From Ailanthus altissimus (lineage: Eukaryota; Streptophyta; Magnoliopsida; Sapindales; Simaroubaceae), in assembly GCA_946807835.1 (NCBI GenBank), contig OX327712.1, positions 12,728,001-12,792,000 on the forward strand: a stretch of DNA of 64,000 bases. The letters are read 5' to 3'. Shown here in pieces: positions 46,179-58,230 of the stretch. Within the stretch, counting starts at the first letter, position 1; each line of letters begins with the position of its first letter. The notes under the pieces were generated by a model, which had not been told where the DNA came from, searched no databases, and worked only from the letters and a program-made list of their open reading frames with translations. The position numbers and the translations under genes are program-made.

Positions 46179-46196
46179 TCCCCGGCAACGGCGCCA
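46179..46196 (-). other. Primer-binding site for tRNA-Asp, copy B
   Basis: The plus strand TCCCCGGCAACGGCGCCA is identical to the 3' end of plant tRNA-Asp including CCA, so the element RNA can pair with 18 nt of it. It is 6 nt from the LTR. This primer is characteristic of Athila/Tat elements. Confidence 0.93.
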
Positions 46197-46202
46197 AACT
46201 TT

Positions 46203-47742
46203 TGTTTACGCTCAAAATATAACGCGGCTATCGCAGTATAGATTGAGGTGTCGATCCCACGAGGAAGCTCTTGGCAAAATAGGTTAGTGAAGTAAAATAT
46301 TAAAGCAGTAGCAAAGGGTTAATTAATTTAAACGGATGAGATAGAATTGTCTATGAATTGAGGAAAATATCTTATGATGATTTAAGCAAGGCTTTGAGAA
46401 TCATAATTATGCTTTATAAATCTACTCTATACTTTAATTCGATATTTATAACTCAACTGAAAGTTTCACATCCCAAACAATCAATCGGAAGGTATGTAAT
46501 ATATAGCACATTTGATAACACATGTATTTGATTTAGTTAAACTCTTTACAAGCATTAACACATATCATGTTATTTATACAAGTTATCTAAGATCGACAAT
46601 ATTGCAGTAAAAGATTAACTTGAATATCAAACATTTATTGCCCTTACATGTTATCCAAGATCGACAATATATCAAATTGACAATACTGCAGTAAAAGATT
46701 AACATATAAAACAATGTAACCAGTAACAATTATAAACCAACATGAATCACATAAGAAAAGCATGACTGAACATATATGAGATATGAGAATTATAACCTCT
46801 GGATTATAGAAAATAAAATAGATAAGAGTTTAATCAAAACTAAACTTACAACATTTATAGCTCTTGACACTGAATCAAAGCATGGAAGTAGATTTACTAC
46901 ACATAAAAGTTCATCTCTTAGCCTTGCTAGGAACTCTAGCCTAAATTACAATACATGTTAATGAGAATAAAAGAAGAGAGAATTCTCTCTTCTTAAAAAC
47001 GTCCTAAGTGTCTCCTTATATAGGCAATGAATGGACATATGTCATGGATGACATCAATCTTCAATAATTTTAAGCCAATAACTCGTGTATCCATTTGCAG
47101 CACGTTTTTGATAATGTAAATGATCAATTCAACTTCTGCAGCCGACATGAAAGTTGTAGCATTTTGACTCTTCTTTCCATAGGCACTGATTTCATGCAAA
47201 TTGGATGAGTATCCAATGAGATATGAGCAAAATTTCAAAGATACATCAGAATTCGGCCAACAACCATTTTACCCACTTACAATGCGATTTGGTCCATGAT
47301 AACGGCTGATTTGGACTTTACCATAAACATACGAGTTATTGATAGTTAAGTCAGAAATTCACAGATTCAAGAATTATACCAATTGAGTACGTATTTTGTG
47401 AGATACGGTCCAAATACGTGAGTTGGGTCAAGCTGGGTAAGAGTTGTAGTCCGATTCTGTTGTATCTCAATTTTTGGCCCATAACATGTTGGATTTGGCT
47501 TTTCCACTATTCTTCAAATTTGTGTAAGATTGAGTCATGTTGCACCAGGTTCAAGAATTTCTTCATTTCGATTTCTACCTTGAGAGTTATGTCCAATTTA
47601 CCTAAACCTGTCCAAATAACATTCATTAATCACAATTTAAGGAGAACACTTTTTTCAAGCTAAAAATACAGAAAATACTAAAATTAGTGACATTAAATGG
47701 TGATTGAATCTCCTAACAACATGCATTTTCATATGTTCATCA
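46203..47742 (-). repeat. Copy B 5' LTR
   Basis: 1540 bp, the partner of 37829-39369, with TG...CA ends. It presumably carries the promoter; the TCCTTATATAGGCAATG stretch near 47010-47030 contains a TATATA-like run. Confidence 0.93.
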
Positions 47743-47794
47743 ATACTTGTTTTGTGATTTAAATAAAATTATTGATTTGGGGCGGGTTCTGTCA
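47743..47794 (+). repeat. Element D 3' LTR, distal end
   Basis: Continues 35408-37828 after copy B (TTTTGTGATTTAAAT is shared with the solo LTR) and ends GTTCTGTCA. About 300 bp present in related LTRs are missing. Confidence 0.75.
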
Positions 47795-47972
47795 TAACAT
47801 GCCCAAGGAATGTAACCTTATCCAACAAAATTGGGATTTGTTATGCTTGGCATATAATCGATATTCTCTTAAAGTCTGTAGAACTGCCCTAAAGTGTTCT
47901 ACATGCTCTTCCTTGCTACGTGAATAAATCAGTATGTCATCAATAAATACCACCACAATTTGATCCAAAAAT
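47795..47972 (-). pseudogene. Element E reverse transcriptase, palm and thumb fragment
   Basis: The minus strand reads [20 protein letters not shown] then [15 protein letters not shown], containing the catalytic FIDD. It is bounded by element D on one side and by the solo LTR on the other. Confidence 0.85.
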
Positions 47973-50744
47973 TAACAAGACCCGACCCGAGACCCTCTAC
48001 TATAGATCCCATCGGCCCTACCGGGCACCCCGACGGAAGTTCCTCTGAACCTAACTGGGTATGTTGAGAAATTTCGCGAGGCGAACCCCTTTTGAATTCT
48101 TGTTACTAATAAGAAGATCTAGTAATATACATGAAAATGGCATCTTAGTTTTAAAAACAAACGGACAAAGTTTCCCTTGTTTTTCGAAAAATTCATATAA
48201 ACCTGCAAAGAGATTTCATTTCTAATTCCAATACATCTCAATTCTACCAATTCGGACCTCCGGTCCTTTCCAAATCAAATCCAACACAACTCAAAAAATT
48301 CATTTAAATCACAAAATGAGCATACTCATAAAAAGTAAAGATGATCATCAAAATCTCGAAATATTTTCTTGTTGGCTCGAAACATATATACAAATATACA
48401 TGCCTACTACTACTATGCATAAAGTAAAGAGTGTTATTTAGCACATTTACATGTACAAAAATAATCTTCGGATTCGGCCCACTACTCGGCAACAGGAGAA
48501 TCAGCAGCTTGCGTACCGAGACCTGCACCTGGGAAAGGGATTTAAAAACATAAAACATAAAATGGGTGAGCTAAAGGAGCTCAGTGAGTGTAAATGAGAT
48601 TTCAATTATAAGAACATTATACAAATATAGCAATTTCTAAAGTACATGTAGAAATTATGCTTCTAAAACGGATGTAGAACTGTAAAATGGTTTCTAATAT
48701 CATATGCTAATGAAATCTTGCCGAGCGGGTTTTATCTACATCTTTGGAAAACTATATTCAGAATCTGTATAACATAATAACTGCTGTGTGCGTATAAATG
48801 CATAAATGCTATCGGTAAATCGAAAACTAGTAAAATCCTCACTCGGCCATTTTCTTTCTAAACTGTACCAATGGTAACCCTAAAGCTCTATACCCAAGCA
48901 GTGACTCAACTAGCACCGCATACGTGAGTAGGTCATGGGGCACCTCAACTAGTAGTACCCACAGTGACATCTCAAGACATCTCACTGGCTACGCAGCGGA
49001 ATCCTACATCGCATGCATATAGCGAGATAATACCCCGTACACATAGAGCGACTCATATGACTCAACTTTCCAACTCTCCGAAGTTAGTGACTCACCCCCA
49101 AGACCTGTCCATGTGCACGGGATATACCGGCCGGGTCTAATACAATCATCACCACTATAATCTGAGGGTACCAATGGCCTTAAAAACGAATGCAGAAATT
49201 TTAAAACTGTTTCACAAATCGATCATGTAAAAACATGTCTATGAATACATCAAGATCATAAATCATGTTTATGCATCGAAAGCTCATAAAACATACATAG
49301 TCATTGTGCGAAAACATAATAACCGAAAAGTCAAAGAAATGGCAAATTTTCACTCACAACTGCTCCGCGCTCAATTTCGCTCCTGATTCCTGCTCCCATT
49401 AACGCTCTCGGTTATCTTCACCTACGCGCCATAAATGACATTTAGAACCAAATCGAATACTAGAATCTCATTTAACTACTAAATGCCCTAATCGGCATAC
49501 AAAGCCCGGATGTAAACTACTTCCCGATTTTAGTTACGGAGCCATAATCAAAACTAACTCACCATCTGGCGCCCTGAAAATTATTGAACACCTTATAATT
49601 TGATTGGACATACTTGCCCTTCACCTTTCCAACATGGACAATTATGTCTTATTTTCTTTATTTTTGGGTTTTTCCATCAACCATATACATTCAATTCATA
49701 ATATGCATCATTTACACACAATAATTCAATCAAAACACCACTCAATTCCTAACTTCCCTAAAGTGGCAGAATTTCACCCTAGGTTCCAACACATTCATTT
49801 TCTCAATTTCTTGTTCCAATTGCAACAAAATCATGCCAATTTCATTCTAAAGCCCTAATTACAACCAATTGAAATCTCTACAACAAAATCACCAAAAACC
49901 CTAATTCTCACCTTACCAATTTCTTCAAATTGATGACTCGTTCAAGCTCCACACTAGAATTCAACTCAATCTAAGCCAAGAATACACATAAGAACATCAA
50001 TTAACACATTTTTGAAATCTCACTTATCAAACTCATAAAAGATATTTTTCTTACCTCTTTTTCTTGAATTTTCACTAATAAAGACTCCAATTGAGCTTAG
50101 GGATTGGTTTGTAACCTTAATTTGGCTTGATTACACATGAAAAATCATGAAAAAAACTTGAATAGTCACTGTAGCAGCACCCCTCTTTGAAGCTCAAATT
50201 TCTCTCTTTTGTTCTAAGTGTTTGCTTTTGATCTTCTTCAAAATTCTACATACTTCCAACCTATTTATAGTCCTCCCTCAATTTACCATTTTGCCCTTCA
50301 ACTTTCTCAAAATTACTAATTTGCCATTAGTTGAAAACTAATTATGTAATTAGTTCATTTGTAACTATCTAGTTGGAATAGTCCAAAGAATTAACTAGAA
50401 CTTCTAACTTGGCAATCCATGAGATTTCTTCTAATTGGTCCATTCTCTAATATATGGATTATGTTTCTCAACCAAGGCTTGTTCCATTCATAACCCTTAA
50501 ATGGAAATTCATGTAGTAAATTAGAATTTTCTTTTCCAAGCCAATAGAGAAAAATTCTAAAAATATTCTAGGGTTATCCGGCGCACCGATTGAGTGTGAA
50601 ATTACCAATTTAGGTCTAATATCTCTCACGTGCACTATAAGAAAATATTTCTAATAGGGTTAAAATCGAGTAACCCTACGATGTCTTATTTGTTTTATAC
50701 CAAAATCTAGGCGCCAATACTACTAATAGGGATTGGATATTACA
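47973..50744 (-). repeat. Solo LTR of the chromovirus family in element E
   Basis: Runs TGTAATATCC to GGGTCTTGTTA on the minus strand (terminal CA changed to TA) and is flanked by a perfect AAAAT duplication (47968-47972, 50745-50749). After removal, E reads through as [14 protein letters not shown]. Length 2772 bp. It is the best full-length reference for the LTRs at 6669, 35408 and 53156. Short frames inside are chance. Confidence 0.9.
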
Positions 50745-50749
50745 AAAAT

Positions 50750-51330
50750 GGCTTGAATATCTGGTTCATCAAATCCATAAATGTAGCTGGGGTATTTATT
50801 AACTCAAAAGGCTTGACTAGTAATTCATAATGCCCATAACGAGTCTTGAAGGCAGTCTTAAGAGAATCCTCTTCCCGTATCTTCAACTAATGATAACCAG
50901 ACCTCAGATCTATCTTAGGGAATACTCTGGCTCCTTATAACTAATCAAATAAATCGTCGATCCTTGGAAGTGGGTACTGATTACGTACTGTTACCTTATT
51001 GAGTTCTCAGCAATCAATACACAATCGCATACTTCCATCTTTCTTTTTCACAAATAATACTAGCGCTTTCTATAAGGACGTACTCGGTCGAATAAAGCCC
51101 TTATACACTAACTCCTCCATCTGCACTTTCAATTCTTTCAACTCGGAAGGAGCCATTCTATAGGGTATCTTATATATTAGTTTCGTGCTAGGGATTAGTT
51201 CTATTTTGAATTCCACCTCTCTATCTGGGGGCAATGCTGGTAAATCTTCTGGGAACATGTTCGAAAATTCCCTAACTACTGGGATATCTTCCAATTTCGT
51301 ACCCTCATCTCTGGCTTCAGTAGCATATAC
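50750..51330 (-). pseudogene. Element E reverse transcriptase, N-terminal part
   Basis: The minus strand reads [40 protein letters not shown] and KGFIRPSTSL (51070-51294), then broken palm sequence ending [14 protein letters not shown] at 50750. Stops and shifts throughout. Confidence 0.8.
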
Positions 51331-51349
51331 AAGATAGCCTTGACATGAT

Positions 51350-51960
51350 TTCGTTAGCAGCTTCCTCGCTTTAACTGCTAATATGATACTGTGGAAAGAA
51401 TTCTCCGAGTCCCACAGAAACGGACCTCAGATTCCCCTGGCTTACAAAACCAAACCTCCTTCCTGAAACAATCCACCATGGCCAGATATGTGGACAACAA
51501 ATCCATTCCCAGATATCTAAGAGGATTAGATCTGCTAAAAACTCTTGACCCTCAATACTAATGTCACTATTCTTGCACACTTTATCAGCCACTATAACAT
51601 CCCTGGTAGGAAGAGATATAACTACACTATCCTCGAATAATTAAAGCACTACACCTACAATTGTTATAAATCTCGTAAATACAAAAGAGTGAGTAGCTCC
51701 AAGATCAATCAATACATGAGCATCTTGATTAAAGACCGACAGTGTACTTATGACAACATCTGGTGTCACCTCTGCCTCCTGCTGCATCACTGCAAACACC
51801 TTGGCCTAGGTATGAGGTCTACCTGACTGTCCTCCTAAAGCCCTACCTCAACCAACTCCTCCACTAGACTAGCTTGATCTATTGGGTACTCTGAATGAAG
51901 CACTCATTCTGCTCTGTACTTGGCTTTTACTACTCTGTCCCTGGACTGAGGCTCTGTTCT
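51350..51960 (-). pseudogene. Element E aspartic protease remnant
   Basis: The active-site stretch HVLIDLGATHSFV lies near 51690-51725 on the minus strand, followed by VADKVCKNSDISIEGQEFLA (51540-51592). Shifts follow. Confidence 0.7.
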
Positions 51961-52129
51961 TGGATCTGCCACTGGGCGTCACATTAAGGTAATCACTCAT
52001 CAAATGGCCCTTATGTCCAAATTTGTAATAACTGATGATCCATATTCTACACTCCCCTGGATGAGATCTCCCACACTTACTGCATGCCGAGAACCTCTTA
52101 AATACTCTCGGCAGCCTTTAGATCCTGCT

Positions 52130-52871
52130 GACTGTGTGCGCACTGAGGCTTGGCTGGACTAGGTCTAGTCTCCTCGGCTAGGCCTCTGGCTACTAGATCC
52201 CACAAATCTCTCTTTGGGCCTCATTAGCTTACTCAGGCCTCCCTGACTATTCCCGTCCAACTACGATTTAGACTCTGCTGACACGGCATAGGGATGGCTA
52301 CCTTACTCCTCTATATTCTAGTTGCCGCCTCCACTAGTACTCTATATTGAGTGTGAACAGTTGAAGCAACATGTGTTTGTATCCTAGGATTTAGTCCCAC
52401 AGCAAGTCTACTTGCTTTCTGATCCTCATCATCTGCTATAAATGGGACTACTCGCATCAACTCTGAGAATTTCTTCTCATATTCTGCTACTGACAGCGAT
52501 CCCTGTTCTAATTTAAAAAGCTCCGCTATACGGGCATCCTTATAACTCTTATGATAAAACCTGCCCGAGAACTCTTTTCTAAATAATGCCCAAGATATAC
52601 CTTCTGTGTGCCTCCTCTGTAGCGGCCTCTACTAATCTCTTGCTCTCTCCTTGAGCCGGAATGCTGAGTAAGAGACCATCTTGTCCTCGAAGCACATCAT
52701 AATTTGAAAACTCTCTTTATTGTTCTCCAGCCATGGTAATGCTCTATGTGGATCTTCAGTGCCATCATTTGACATGGCGCCTAATTTCTTGTCATGCTCT
52801 AATGATACCCTTGACTTTCTGGGCTGCAAAATTGTGGCAGCCAATATCTGAGCCATCTGTACTATATCCAT
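52130..52871 (-). pseudogene. Element E gag
   Basis: Starts MDIVQMAQILAATILQPRKS and includes LGAMSNDGTEDPHRALPWLE, the typical Tekay gag start (52632-52871). Later broken frames carry VAEYEKKFSEL and the DL-N-P-x-I segment shared with element D gag. Confidence 0.75.
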
Positions 52872-53155
52872 AGCTCAATCTTATGGCTCCACACGCTGAG
52901 GTGACTCCGGAAGGGCTGGTGGTCTCGAGGTATTTATTGACTCATTAACTTGTTCTGGTTCAGGTACTGCAGCCTAAGTAGCGACTCTCTTGATAGGTGG
53001 TTGTCCACAATGACATATATTTCTATGCATGTGAATAATGAAACATGATTAATTATGCATGAAATGCAATTTTTGTAATGTTGAGAATGCATGCCATACT
53101 CACAAAAATTCAAACCAAAATAAATATTTAACTCAAAACATTAAAAGCCTTGCTC

Positions 53156-53512
53156 TGACAGAACCTGACCTAAAATCCTACAACGTGGACCTAGGTAGGC
53201 TCTACCGGGCACCTCAACGAAAACTTTTCAAAGTCTACTATCAACCCTGAAAAATTCCATGAGGCGAACCCTAAAATTTCTTTTAATTTTTATCTAATAT
53301 AATTTTATAAACACGAAAAAAATTTATTTTTTCTAAAAATTTTGAATTAAAACGGACAGATTTTTTCCTGTGTTTTTGAAAATCTATATTTCATAAACAT
53401 GCAGAAAATGCACTCCAAATATTTCTCACATCTCTCATCTGCAAATGGGACCTCCCTTCTCTTCCCAAATCAATCAACACATGCATTTTTTATCATACTC
53501 CAACAAAGATCC
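53156..53512 (-). repeat. Element E 5' LTR fragment
   Basis: Plus-strand start TGACAGAACCTGACC and the GGCTCTACCGGGCACCTC segment match the ends of the other chromovirus LTRs. Copy C interrupts it at 53513; the rest lies beyond the window. The adjacent leader (52872-53155) shows a badly decayed initiator-Met primer site. Confidence 0.75.
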
Positions 53513-55064
53513 TAATGAACACATGAAAATGCATATTGTTAAGAGATTCAGTCACCTTTTAATATCACTAATTTTAGCATTTTCTGTAATTTTAGCTTGA
53601 AATAAAGTGTTCTCCTTAAATTGTGATTAATGAATGTTATTTGGACAGGTTTAAGTAAAATAGACATAACTCTTAATGTAGAAATCGAAATGAAGAAATT
53701 CTTAAACCTGGTGTAACATGACTAAATATTACATAAATTTGAAGATAGTGAAAAAGTCAAATCCAACATGTTATAGGCCAAAAATTGAGATAAAATAGAA
53801 TCGGGCTACAACTTCTTCCAGCTTGACCCAACCCACGTATTTGGATCGTATCTCACAAAATACATACTCAATTGGTATAATTCTTAAAGCTGTGAAATGA
53901 TTACTTAATTATCAATAACTCGTATGTTGATGGTAAAGTTCAAATCAGCCGTTATCATGGACCAAATGGCATTGCAAGTAGGTAAAATGGTTGTTGGCCA
54001 AAATCTGATGTGTCTTTGGAATTTTGCTCATATCTCATTGGACATTCATCCAATTTGTATGAAATTGGTGCCTATGGAAAGAAAAGACAAAATTCTACAA
54101 CTTTTATGTCGGTTGTAGAAGCTAAATCGGTCATTTACATTATCAAAAATATGCTGCAAGTGGATAAATGAGTTATTGGCTTAAAATTATTAAAGATTGA
54201 TGTCATCCATGACATATGTCCATTCATTGCCTACATAAGGAGACTCTTAGGAAATTTTTAACATTAGATAATTCTCTCTTCTTTTCTTCTCATTAACATG
54301 TATTGTAATTTAGGCTAGAGTTCTTGGCAAGGCTAAGAGATGAACTTTTATGTGTAATAAATCTACTTCTATGCTTTGATTCGTTGCCAAAAGCTACAAA
54401 TGTTTGTAAGTTTGGTTTTGATTAAACTCTTATCTATTCTAATTTCTACAATCTATAGATTATAATTCTCATGTCTCATATAAGTTCATTCATGCTTTTT
54501 TTATGTGATTCTTGGTGAACTATAATTATTACTGGTTACATTATTTTATATGTTAATCTTGTACTGCAGTATTGTCAAATTGATATATTGTCGATCTTGG
54601 ATAATATATAAGGGTAATAAATGTTTGATATTCAAGTTGATCTTTTACTGCAATATTGTCAAAGTGATATATTGTCGATCTTAGATAACTTGTATAAATG
54701 AACATGATGTGTGTTAATGCTTGCAAAGAGTTTAATTACAACAAATACATGTGTTATCAAATGTGCTATTTTTTACCTATCTTCCGATTAATTGTTTGGG
54801 ATGTGAAACTTTCAATTGAGTTATAAGCAGTGAATCAAAGTGTAGAGTAGATTTATAAAGCATAATTGTGATTCTCGCAGCCGTGTTTAAATCATGATAA
54901 TATATTTTCCTCAATTCATAGACAATTCTATTTCATCAATTAATTTTATCCTTTACTACCTCTTTAATATTTTACTTCACCAACCTATTTTGCCAAGAGC
55001 TTCCTCATGGGATCGACACCTCAATCTATACTGCAATAGCTGTGTTATATTTTGAGCGTAAACA
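53513..55064 (+). repeat. Copy C 5' LTR
   Basis: Starts TAATGAACAC (TG changed to TA) and ends GAGCGTAAACA, as in B. 1552 bp. Confidence 0.88.
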
Positions 55065-55070
55065 AAAATT

Positions 55071-55084
55071 TGGCGCCGTTGCCG
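55071..55084 (+). other. Primer-binding site for tRNA-Asp, copy C
   Basis: TGGCGCCGTTGCCG, six nt after the LTR; thereafter it diverges (AGGA for GGGA). Confidence 0.88.
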
Positions 55085-55204
55085 AGGAGGCACACTAAGC
55101 GAAAGTCGATTGCGATTATAAATACTAAAGTGGTAACTTTGTTTATTTTCTTTTCTTTGTAAAATCTTAGTTTTATTTCCTTTGTTGTAATTTATTTATT
55201 ATTC

Positions 55205-55768
55205 ATGGTTGGTTCTACCACCTAATTTGTTTTTGTTTTCTTTAGTTAATTTGTTATATTTTATATTATCTTAATGGCTGGTTTTACCGTTTAATTAGTT
55301 TATTTTTTTTATCTATTTATCGCACTTTATTTATTTATTTATTTATTGCACTTTTTTTTAATGGCTGGTTTTATCGCGTAACTTCGTTCACTTTCTTTTA
55401 TTTATTTATTGTACTTTATTTCTTTAGTTAATTTGTTGTATTTTGTTTTTATTTTGTGGCTGGTTCTACTGCCTAACTTAGTTTATTTATTTATTTATTT
55501 TATTGTACTTTATTTATTTATTGCACTTTTTTTATTGTACTTTATTTTCATTTTCTTTTATGTATTTATTGCACTTTATTTTCTTTAGTTAATATGTTGT
55601 ATTTTCTTTTTATTTTAATGGCCGGTTCTACCGCATAACCTTTTATTTATTTACTTATTGTATTTTCTTTTTATTATTTATTTATTATACTTTTTTATCG
55701 TACTTTAGAGTTTATTATCTTTTGTTTAATTATTGTATTTATATTTCATGGTTGGTCTTACCACCTAA
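55205..55768 (+). repeat. Array of six short hairpin motifs in the copy C leader
   Basis: At 55205-55225, 55274-55294, 55361-55381, 55456-55476, 55618-55638 and 55748-55768, following GGYYGGTTYTACCRCCTAA. Most keep pairing between YGGT and ACCR by exchanges or G-U pairs. The rest of 55085-55843 is T-rich and non-coding. Confidence 0.75.
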
Positions 55769-55843
55769 CTCATTTCTATTTCTTGTTGTGTTTTATTCCA
55801 CTTCTTAATTTTCTTTAAGCATTTCCTTCCTTAAAAAAAAAAA

Positions 55844-57428
55844 TTGTTGTTAGGATGTATGCATCGATTTAGAGACAAACGAGGAAGATTTATGAGAGAA
55901 CTAGAACTAGAACCACCCCCACAATTTGTAAGTGAAGTGAATTCACTTTCTAGTTCATCTTGTAATTCTAACACAATGAGCCAACACGAAGAAAACCCCG
56001 TTAGAACTCTAAAAGATTACTTGCATCCTACTCACACAGCCACACCATCATGCATTATATTTTCACCTAACACACCACATTCGGATTTTAAACTTGGAAT
56101 GATACAACATCTTCCTACTTTTCATGGTCTAGATAGTGAAAATCCTTATGTACATGTTAGGGAATTTGAAGAGATAATTGTCACCTTCCATAGTCAACCT
56201 GAAGCCATAGACACTGTTAGACTTAAATTTTTTCCTTTTTCCTTAAAAGACAAAGCAAAGAGTTGGCTATACTCTTTCAGACTGAGGTTTATAGGAACTT
56301 GGGCAGAAATGATCCAAGAATTTTTTAATAAATACTTCCCACAACACAAAACTAATAGTTTGAAAAGACAAATTTCTTCCTTTTCCCAAAAAGACAGCGA
56401 AACCTTATATCAAGCATGGGAAAGATTTAAAGAATTGCTAAATCTGTGCCCTTACCATGGGTATAAAAATTAGCATTTGGTTAGTTATTTCTATGAGGGA
56501 CTCATAATTAAAGAGCGCCAATTTGTTGAGATGATATGTAATGGGAAGTTCCTTCACAAAGATCCCGAGGAAGCCATAGAATTTCTTAATGACTTAACCG
56601 AAAAAGCCAATACATGGATTGGACCTAACATTGCTGAAAGCACAAATAGGTCACGACCCAATGGATTTTTCTATCTTAGGGAAGAGGATAACCTCAGAGC
56701 CCAATTAGAGGTCTTAACTAGGGAGTTAGACGCATTGAAAACCAAAGATAGAAGGGTCACCCACACAGTTGCTAGAGTTGAGTCACACGATGTCTGTTTT
56801 GTCTGTGGAGGAGTGGCACACTTAGCTCAGGATTCCCCACTTATAGTGAGATGAGAGGGATATATGAGGAATAATGTAATGCCCTAGGAATGTGTAAGAA
56901 GCCTTATTCACCCTACTCTGAAACATATAATCCTAACTGGAGAAACCACCCAAATTTCAGTTAAAAATCTGACCAACAAGCCAAGTCTTATGTTGCACCT
57001 CAATATAATGCACGACCAGCTGAGAGTTCTTTAGAGGATACATTACAGGAATTTATGGAGGCACAAAGTAAGACTAATAAAAAATTTGAAACAATTCTTG
57101 TGCTGGTGATAGATGAAAACAAAGAAATCAAGAGTCAAATCATAAAGCTGACCAGTGCCTTAACTATATAAGAGTGAGGTAAGTTTCCATCTCAACCTCA
57201 ATCTAATCTGAAAGGACAATTTATGGCACAAGCTTCTACTTCTAATGCTCAAAATCTCAAAGAAGTCAATGCTATTACTACTCAAAGTGGTAAGATTGTA
57301 AGTGAGCCAACTTTTGAAATTAACACATCTACAAGTAGTAAAGACGCTCCCCGTAAAAAAGAGGCCATAGTAAAAAAAGAGCTCGAAAATAAATTTTCAA
57401 TCCCAGTGCCTTTTCCTCAAGCTCATTG
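55844..57428 (+). pseudogene. Copy C gag
   Basis: The open part starts MLLGCMHRFRDKRGRFMREL; MSQHEENP at 55976 equals the start seen in B. Capsid core PTFHGLDSENPYVHVREFEE, AEMIQEFFNKYFPQHKTN. A TAG replaces Trp at 56471-56473. The knuckle CFVCGGVAHLAQDSP keeps CX2CX4H but a shift alters the end. The linker is open from 57223 to 57429, ending in TGA before protease. Confidence 0.85.
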
Positions 57429-58230
57429 ACCGGTTGGGAAAAATTCAGAAATTCAAGGTGAAATTTTAGAACATTTAAAACAAGTTAAGATTAATCTTCC
57501 CTTGTTGCATTTGTTTAAGCAGGTTCTAACTTATGCCAAAGTCATCAAAGATTTATGCACTATCAAAAGAAAACACCATATGAAGAAAACTTCATTTTTG
57601 GTAGAACAGGTAAGTGCAGTGATTGAACAAAAGACACCACCTAAGTATAAAGACCCAGGATGTCCCACAATTTTCTGCGAAATTGGGACACATGAGTTTG
57701 GTCAAGCTTTATTGGACTTAGGAGCAAGTGTAAATTTAATGCCTTATTCTATTTACTTGCAGGTCGGACTTGGTGAGATTAAACCAACATCTATAGTCCT
57801 ATAATTAGCTGATCGATCAATTAAGAAACTACGGAGAATAGTAGAAGATGTTTTGTTGTAAATTGATAAATTTTACTACCCTGTTGATTTTCTTATTTTA
57901 GATACTCATTCTGTTGTTAACATGGAGTCAAAAATCCCTCTTATTTTGGGGAGACCTTTTCTAGCCACTGCTAACGCTCTTATTAATTACAGAAATGGTC
58001 TAATGAAATTATCTTTTGGGAATATGACTCTTGAGGTGAACATTTTCATTATTGGCAAACAACCACGAGAAGAAGATGAGTGCTATCATTCATATATGAT
58101 AGACACACTTGTAGCAGAGGAAGCTTATAAAAATCATGGCTATAATTCTTTGAAAAACATTCTCAATTTTGATTTTGAAGAATTGTATTATCCTGATGTA
58201 ACAACTGATATGTTTAGTTTTTTTTTACTC
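57429..58230 (+). pseudogene. Copy C protease
   Basis: LLDLGASVNLMPYSIYLQ with active-site Asp at 57715-57717, then IPLILGRPFLATANALIN. TAA codons at about 57801 and 57858 break it. It aligns with the protease half of the fused frame in B. Confidence 0.85.

Larger units (their letters stand above)
37829..47742 (-). mobile_element. Copy B: cassette-bearing Athila-like element, RT-less but with intact cassette
   Basis: Flanked by ATGCT (37824-37828) and ATACT (47743-47747), a 5-bp duplication with one change, inside the 3' LTR of element D. Order on the minus strand: 5' LTR, 18-nt tRNA-Asp primer site, leader with hairpin repeats, gag, protease fused by deletion to the integrase end, cysteine-rich gene, LOG, 3' region, polypurine tract, 3' LTR. 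By eye I count about 33 differences between the two 1.54 kb LTRs (about 98% identity), so it is the youngest insertion of the three. It lacks reverse transcriptase and RNase H and must be mobilised in trans, if at all. Confidence 0.9.
47795..53512 (-). mobile_element. Element E: older Tekay/Del-like chromovirus, interrupted and truncated
   Basis: On the minus strand: 5' LTR piece (53512-53156, cut by copy C), leader with decayed primer site, gag, protease, reverse transcriptase. The latter is split by a solo LTR and then cut by element D at 47795. The rest of E is not found left of D. All frames are broken. Being the target of D, the solo LTR and copy C, it is the oldest in this cluster. Confidence 0.75.

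Noticed and set aside
46179..46196. tRNA gene at the TCCCCGGCAACGGCGCCA match
   Set aside because: Only the last 18 nt including CCA match and they lie next to an LTR; it is a primer-binding site. Plant tRNA genes do not encode CCA.
37829..47742. Badnavirus/caulimovirus integration as the source of RT-related sequence
   Set aside because: LTRs, tRNA-Asp primer site, polypurine tract and a 5-bp target duplication define an LTR retrotransposon; the pol order and motifs in copy C are of the Athila/Tat type.
49604..49858. 84-codon frame as a gene
   Set aside because: Lies inside the solo LTR at 47973-50744, with a related non-open sequence in the LTR of element D (36308-36553 on the other strand).
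55205..55768. CRISPR-like array from regularly spaced 20-nt motifs
   Set aside because: Plant DNA, variable spacing, AT-rich non-unique spacers and location in a retroelement leader; it is a hairpin repeat of the leader RNA.
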